A DNA stretch of 9,983 bases from a bacterium (GTDB lineage: Bacteria > Cyanobacteriota > Vampirovibrionia > Obscuribacterales > Obscuribacteraceae). The translations under genes and the position numbers were made by a program. The DNA lies in assembly GCA_030431355.1 (NCBI GenBank), contig JAUIJG010000183.1, positions 1 to 9,983 on the forward strand, in the 5' to 3' direction. Every line of letters starts with the position of its first letter. The first letter of the stretch is position 1. Shown here in pieces: positions 6,435 to 9,983 of the stretch. A model generated the notes under the pieces. That model made no database searches, was not told the origin of the DNA, and saw only the letters and a program-made list of their open reading frames with translations.

Positions 6435-9400
6435 ATGAAAGCCGCCAAAAAGGAACAGCTCGGATATGCGGAATTGCACTGTCATTCATCATTCTCTTTG
6501 CTGGATGGAGCAAACAACCCGGAGGATCTTGCACTCAGGGCCAAGGAGTTGGGATTGGGCGCTCTTGCCATAACGGATCATGATGATCTGGGCGGCGCTG
6601 TACGCTTTGCCTATGCGGCCCGGGAGCTAGAACTTGATGCCATCATCGGTGCCGAGATTACCCTGGAAGACGATTCTCATATAACTCTTCTGGCCGAAGC
6701 GGAAGAAGGTTATAAGAATCTCTGCCGATTGATCACCTACGGGAGAGCCCATTGTGATCGGGGCTCTCCCCGGGTGCCCTATGAAGTGCTTTTTGATTCA
6801 AGTGCAGGTCTTATCGCTCTTTCCGGTTGTCCCAGGGGTAGCATCCCCACGGCTCTTGCGCGGGGGGATGGGGCCAGGGCTCGTCGTCTTGCCGCTACTT
6901 TCCAGGAGACCTTCTCGGACAGCTTTTACTTTGAACTCTGGAATCATCACCTCCGGCAAGAGAGCTTGATCGCCAGGCATCTGCTGGAACTTGCCAGGGA
7001 GTCATCGATACCATGGACGGTTACTAATAATGTCCATTACGCGAGACCCGAAGGACGTGCTATTCATGATGTCCTCACCTGTTTACGCCATGAGACCACC
7101 CTGGCCGAGGCCGGTCGCCGTCTGCGTCCCAATGGTAGCTGGTATATGAAATCTCCGGAGGAGATGGTTCATTTATGGCGTCATAATACCGAGGGTATAA
7201 AGAATACCCTTGTGATTGCGGAGCGTTGCGGTTTTCGACTCAGTCAGCTCAAGACACCGCTTCCTGTATTTACTTTGCCGCCGGAGATAATGAGTTCTCT
7301 AGGTATCGAAGGTGATATCAATCATAATGCTTTGTTAGAGAAGCTTGTCTGGGAAGGTGCCGGATTACGCTATTCTGATTTAACCAGCGAGCATATTCGT
7401 CAGATTGATCATGAGTTGAGCATGATCGTCTCTCTGGATCTGGCTCCTTACTTCCTTATTATGTGGGATATTGTCAGATTCGCTCGCTCCAGGGGCATCG
7501 CTGTTCAGGGAAGGGGGTCCGCTGCCAATTCCGCTGTTTGTTATTGTCTGATGATAACGGCGGTGGACCCTGTGGGCATGGAGCTTTTATTCGAGCGTTT
7601 TCTTTCGGAAGGGCGCAATGAGCCCCCTGATATAGACCTGGATATAGCCCATCAAGAGAGGGAGATTGTTCTTCAATATGTTTATGAAAAGTATGGACGC
7701 AAGCACGCTGCCATGGTTTGCGAAGTCATTACTTATCGAGGGCGCTCCGCTGTTAGAGATGCTGCGCGAGTACTGGGCTTCTCCCAGGAACAAGCCGACC
7801 GGCTATCGGCCGAAGCGGATAGGAGTGAAGCCCGGGACGCTGCCGAAAAGCTTCAGCAAGGTGGTCTTGCTCGGGTGGGCCTGGATCCGAAAGACAAGCG
7901 TTCAAAGCTTCTTCTAGAGATTGTCCGGGGGTTGCATCAGCTACCTCGCCATCGCTCCATCCATGTGGGAGGATTTGTTCTCTCCGGCAGGCCGCTTGGA
8001 GAGCTGGTTCCTATCGAGCCAGCCGCCATGGAAGGGCGGACCGTTATTCAGTGGGATAAGGACGACATAGATCTGGCGGGTATGATCAAGATCGACCTGC
8101 TCGGTCTTGGAATGCTTACCATGATCCAGGAAGGTCTCAAGCTGGTTAAACAGTTTCGTGGTACCGATATTGATATCGGTACCCTGGATATGGATGATCC
8201 GGCTATTTACAAGATGCTTCAGAAGGCTGATACGGTCGGACTTTTTCAGGTTGAATCCCGGGCCCAGATGAATATTCTTCCCCGGCTTATGCCTCGATGC
8301 TTTTACGATATCATCGTATCCATAGCGATAGTGCGACCCGGTCCTATTTTAGGCAACATTATTCATCCGTATCTCAGGCGCCGCAGAGGGGAAGAAGAGG
8401 TTGTCTATCTGCATCCCAGTTTAGAACCTATTTTAAAGAGAACTTTAGGAGTGCCGCTTTTTCAAGAGCAGGGTATGAAACTGGCTGTGGTGGCAGCAGG
8501 TTTTACTCCTTCCCAGGCGGATAATCTCAGGCGGGTGATGAGCCATAAGCGTTCGGTGGAGAGAATGGCAAAAGTGTGCGAGGAATTGGCCGACGGCATG
8601 GCCAGGAATAATTATCCCCAGGAGGCGATTGAGACAATTACACATCAGTTGCGGGCTTTCGCCAATTACGGCTTCCCTGAGAGTCATGCCGCATCATTCT
8701 CTTTGCTTGTCTATGCTTCCGCTTATTTGAAATTCTATTATGGACCGGAGTTCTATTGCGCGATATTGAACGCGCAGCCGATGGGCTTCTACAGCCCCGC
8801 TTCTTTAATTCGAGATGCTATCAGGCACGATGTGGAGGTGCGTCCCGTTGACCTGGCTAAGAGTAACTGGAATTGCACCCTGGAGGTGGATGATGACGTT
8901 GATTCCATAGAAGGAGTCAGTGATTCCGATTGTGGTGGCTCCGGTTATATTGATTCTATCTCCGTACTTCCCCAGGAATTTGGTAAGACCGGAGCGGAGG
9001 AGTTTAAATTTCGTCAGAAGAATCTGTTGGTTTCTCGATTGGCAGGTTATTCCGGGGATGAGCATTTAGCTTTTCGGGAAAGGAACAGGAGAGGGAGCAA
9101 ACCACCGGCTTTGCGGCTGGGGCTTCGTTATGTGGAGGGTTTGGGGCGTGCGGCCAGAGCCAATTTAGAAAACGCCTGGCGCTCCGGGGGACCGTTTCGT
9201 TCTCTGGATGATGTGATTCAGCGGAGCGGTCTTGAACCCAGTGAATTGAAAGTGCTTGCCCAGGCTGGTGCTTTTGATAGTTTGTTTCCCGGTCGTCGTA
9301 AAGCACTCTGGAAAATTCTCGGAAAGCTCAGGAAGAAGATGGCAACCCCCTTATTAGATGCTCTCTATGAATTAAATGGAATGGATAAGCCTGATGGTGT

Positions 9401-9848
9401 CGGCAGGGAGATTGAACTGCCTGCGATGACGGAGATGGAAGAGGTGATAGCTGATTATCGATTGCTCCGTCTTTCTACCCGGGGACATCCGATGAAATAT
9501 CATCGAAACTGGGCTGAAGAGAGTGGTGTTTTCAGTTGTATTCAATTGTCCCGGCGTATCGACGGAGAGGAGGTCAGTGTGGCCGGTTGTGTTATATGTC
9601 GACAGCGACCGGCCACCGCCAAGGGCTTTGTTTTCCTGACCCTGGAAGATGAAACCGGTATGGCTAATGTAGTTGTGAAGCCCAAAGTTTTTGCCCGTTA
9701 TAAATCGCTGGTTATGAACAGCTCTTTTTTGGTGATTCAGGGTCAGCTTCAGATAGAACAAGGTGTTGCCAATGTCGTGGCCAGGCATCTGGAGGAATTG
9801 CAAAGTATGCCCCAGGAGCCGGAGATACGCTCTCGCGATTTTCACTGA
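6435..9848 (+). CDS. dnaE2: Error-prone DNA polymerase DnaE2 (ImuC), C-family polymerase III alpha-like
   Basis: The 1137-residue protein is the catalytic subunit of damage-induced translesion synthesis, usually acting with ImuA and ImuB. The N-terminal PHP domain keeps its metal-site residues: H15 and H17 (ELHCHSSFS), D48-H49-D50, E74, H171 and H201 (NNVHYA). The palm has GRGSAANS (359-366) and PDIDLDI with catalytic D399 and D401. The third aspartate, D554, is in IKIDLLGLGML. Later come FQVESRAQM, the typical RPGPI and LFQEQGMKLA motifs, FANYGFPESHAASF and LNAQPMGFYSP. The helix-hairpin-helix region begins at about 892 (ALRLGLRYVEGLG) and the OB fold at about 1045-1120 (RQRPATAKGFVFLTLEDETG). 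The ending SRDFH matches the SRDFR/H tail characteristic of DnaE2 and absent from replicative DnaE1. Residues about 818-889 are an insertion not expected in the family. ATG 6435 is chosen for its GGAAG site. No imuA or imuB adjoins in this window. The gene is complete and unbroken. Confidence 0.96.
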   Translation: MKAAKKEQLGYAELHCHSSFSLLDGANNPEDLALRAKELGLGALAITDHDDLGGAVRFAYAARELELDAIIGAEITLEDDSHITLLAEAEEGYKNLCRLITYGRAHCDRGSPRVPYEVLFDSSAGLIALSGCPRGSIPTALARGDGARARRLAATFQETFSDSFYFELWNHHLRQESLIARHLLELARESSIPWTVTNNVHYARPEGRAIHDVLTCLRHETTLAEAGRRLRPNGSWYMKSPEEMVHLWRHNTEGIKNTLVIAERCGFRLSQLKTPLPVFTLPPEIMSSLGIEGDINHNALLEKLVWEGAGLRYSDLTSEHIRQIDHELSMIVSLDLAPYFLIMWDIVRFARSRGIAVQGRGSAANSAVCYCLMITAVDPVGMELLFERFLSEGRNEPPDIDLDIAHQEREIVLQYVYEKYGRKHAAMVCEVITYRGRSAVRDAARVLGFSQEQADRLSAEADRSEARDAAEKLQQGGLARVGLDPKDKRSKLLLEIVRGLHQLPRHRSIHVGGFVLSGRPLGELVPIEPAAMEGRTVIQWDKDDIDLAGMIKIDLLGLGMLTMIQEGLKLVKQFRGTDIDIGTLDMDDPAIYKMLQKADTVGLFQVESRAQMNILPRLMPRCFYDIIVSIAIVRPGPILGNIIHPYLRRRRGEEEVVYLHPSLEPILKRTLGVPLFQEQGMKLAVVAAGFTPSQADNLRRVMSHKRSVERMAKVCEELADGMARNNYPQEAIETITHQLRAFANYGFPESHAASFSLLVYASAYLKFYYGPEFYCAILNAQPMGFYSPASLIRDAIRHDVEVRPVDLAKSNWNCTLEVDDDVDSIEGVSDSDCGGSGYIDSISVLPQEFGKTGAEEFKFRQKNLLVSRLAGYSGDEHLAFRERNRRGSKPPALRLGLRYVEGLGRAARANLENAWRSGGPFRSLDDVIQRSGLEPSELKVLAQAGAFDSLFPGRRKALWKILGKLRKKMATPLLDALYELNGMDKPDGVGREIELPAMTEMEEVIADYRLLRLSTRGHPMKYHRNWAEESGVFSCIQLSRRIDGEEVSVAGCVICRQRPATAKGFVFLTLEDETGMANVVVKPKVFARYKSLVMNSSFLVIQGQLQIEQGVANVVARHLEELQSMPQEPEIRSRDFH
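8160..8183. repeat. Perfect 11-base inverted repeat inside dnaE2
   Basis: GGTACCGATAT and its exact reverse complement ATATCGGTACC are separated by TG only. It encodes the near-symmetrical peptide GTDIDIGT in a conserved part of DnaE2 (compare the family pattern L-D-x-D-D-P just after). It would form a stable hairpin in the mRNA or single-stranded DNA. Whether it is functional or a product of codon choice is unknown. Confidence 0.8.
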
Positions 9849-9871
9849 GGATATTGAAGAAACTCAATAAT

Positions 9872-9897
9872 TTCCAATTTGAAAAGTTCAGTTGGAA
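9872..9897. other. Imperfect stem-loop after dnaE2, no U-tract
   Basis: TTCCAA pairs with TTGGAA, and inside it TGAA pairs with TTCA around a three-base loop, with a small internal bulge. It starts 24 bases after the dnaE2 stop. No run of T follows, so it is not a convincing intrinsic terminator. It may be a weak 3' structure or chance. Confidence 0.2.
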
Positions 9898-9958
9898 GGA
9901 ACAGGGTAAGATATTAAATTGAGGAGTAGATAGTCAAAGAGCATTCGGAGAAATCTGA

Positions 9959-9983
9959 ATGACTTCGGAAAATGACAGGGCAA
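9959..9983 (+). CDS. Possible start of a further gene, cut by the window edge
   Basis: ATG 9959 is preceded by GGAG (9947-9950) with an 8-base spacing, and the frame reads MTSENDRA to the edge without a stop. Only eight codons are visible, so no family can be named. If real, it lies 110 bases after the dnaE2 stop on the same strand. The site and ATG both fall in an 8-pair hairpin (9942-9961) with a GAAA loop. Confidence 0.3.

Noticed and set aside
9892..9919. Promoter for a gene after dnaE2 (TTGGAA ... TTAAAT)
   Set aside because: Both hexamers match poorly, and the downstream gene itself is uncertain.

Overview
The window carries five genes: three on the right-reading strand and two on the left-reading strand. 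Base composition looks balanced, near half G+C by eye. Coding density is high and all four complete reading frames are intact. A tripartite-type RND pump with a periplasmic adaptor points to a bacterium with two membranes. Large TPR proteins, frequent TTG starts and an error-prone DnaE2 polymerase fit an uncultured or metagenomic lineage. Obscuribacterales-like (Melainabacteria) or another deep-branching phylum is possible, but this is a weak guess and nothing in the sequence fixes it.

Layout. Positions 1-859 (minus) hold the N-terminal part of a membrane-anchored TPR protein that runs off the left edge. Positions 929-1390 (minus) encode a small VOC/glyoxalase-fold protein just upstream of it in the same direction, so the two are probably cotranscribed. 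A divergent intergenic region (1391-1557) separates this pair from a two-gene operon on the plus strand. That operon is a periplasmic adaptor of the HlyD/CzcB type (1558-2895) followed one base later by a CzcA/CusA-type heavy-metal RND pump (2897-6058). No outer-membrane channel or metal-responsive regulator is in the window.

Positions 6059-6434 are a structured intergenic region. It contains a nearly pure pyrimidine tract that is a strong G-quadruplex motif on the other strand, and a sigma70-like promoter with a CATAC-N4-GTATG palindrome lying between its -35 and -10. Downstream are a possible 18-codon leader ORF and an 11-unit pentanucleotide array. These lead into dnaE2 (6435-9848), a complete error-prone C-family DNA polymerase with intact PHP and polymerase residues and an unusual insertion of about 70 residues. 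A Shine-Dalgarno and ATG at 9947-9961 may begin another gene that leaves the window.

Functionally the window joins a metal-efflux operon to a DNA-damage mutagenesis gene. The two are separated by a regulatory region, so they are probably independent transcription units. I see no new defence or mobile system. The least ordinary parts are the dnaE2 leader (palindromic operator, G4/pyrimidine tract, pentamer array) and the DnaE2 insertion.
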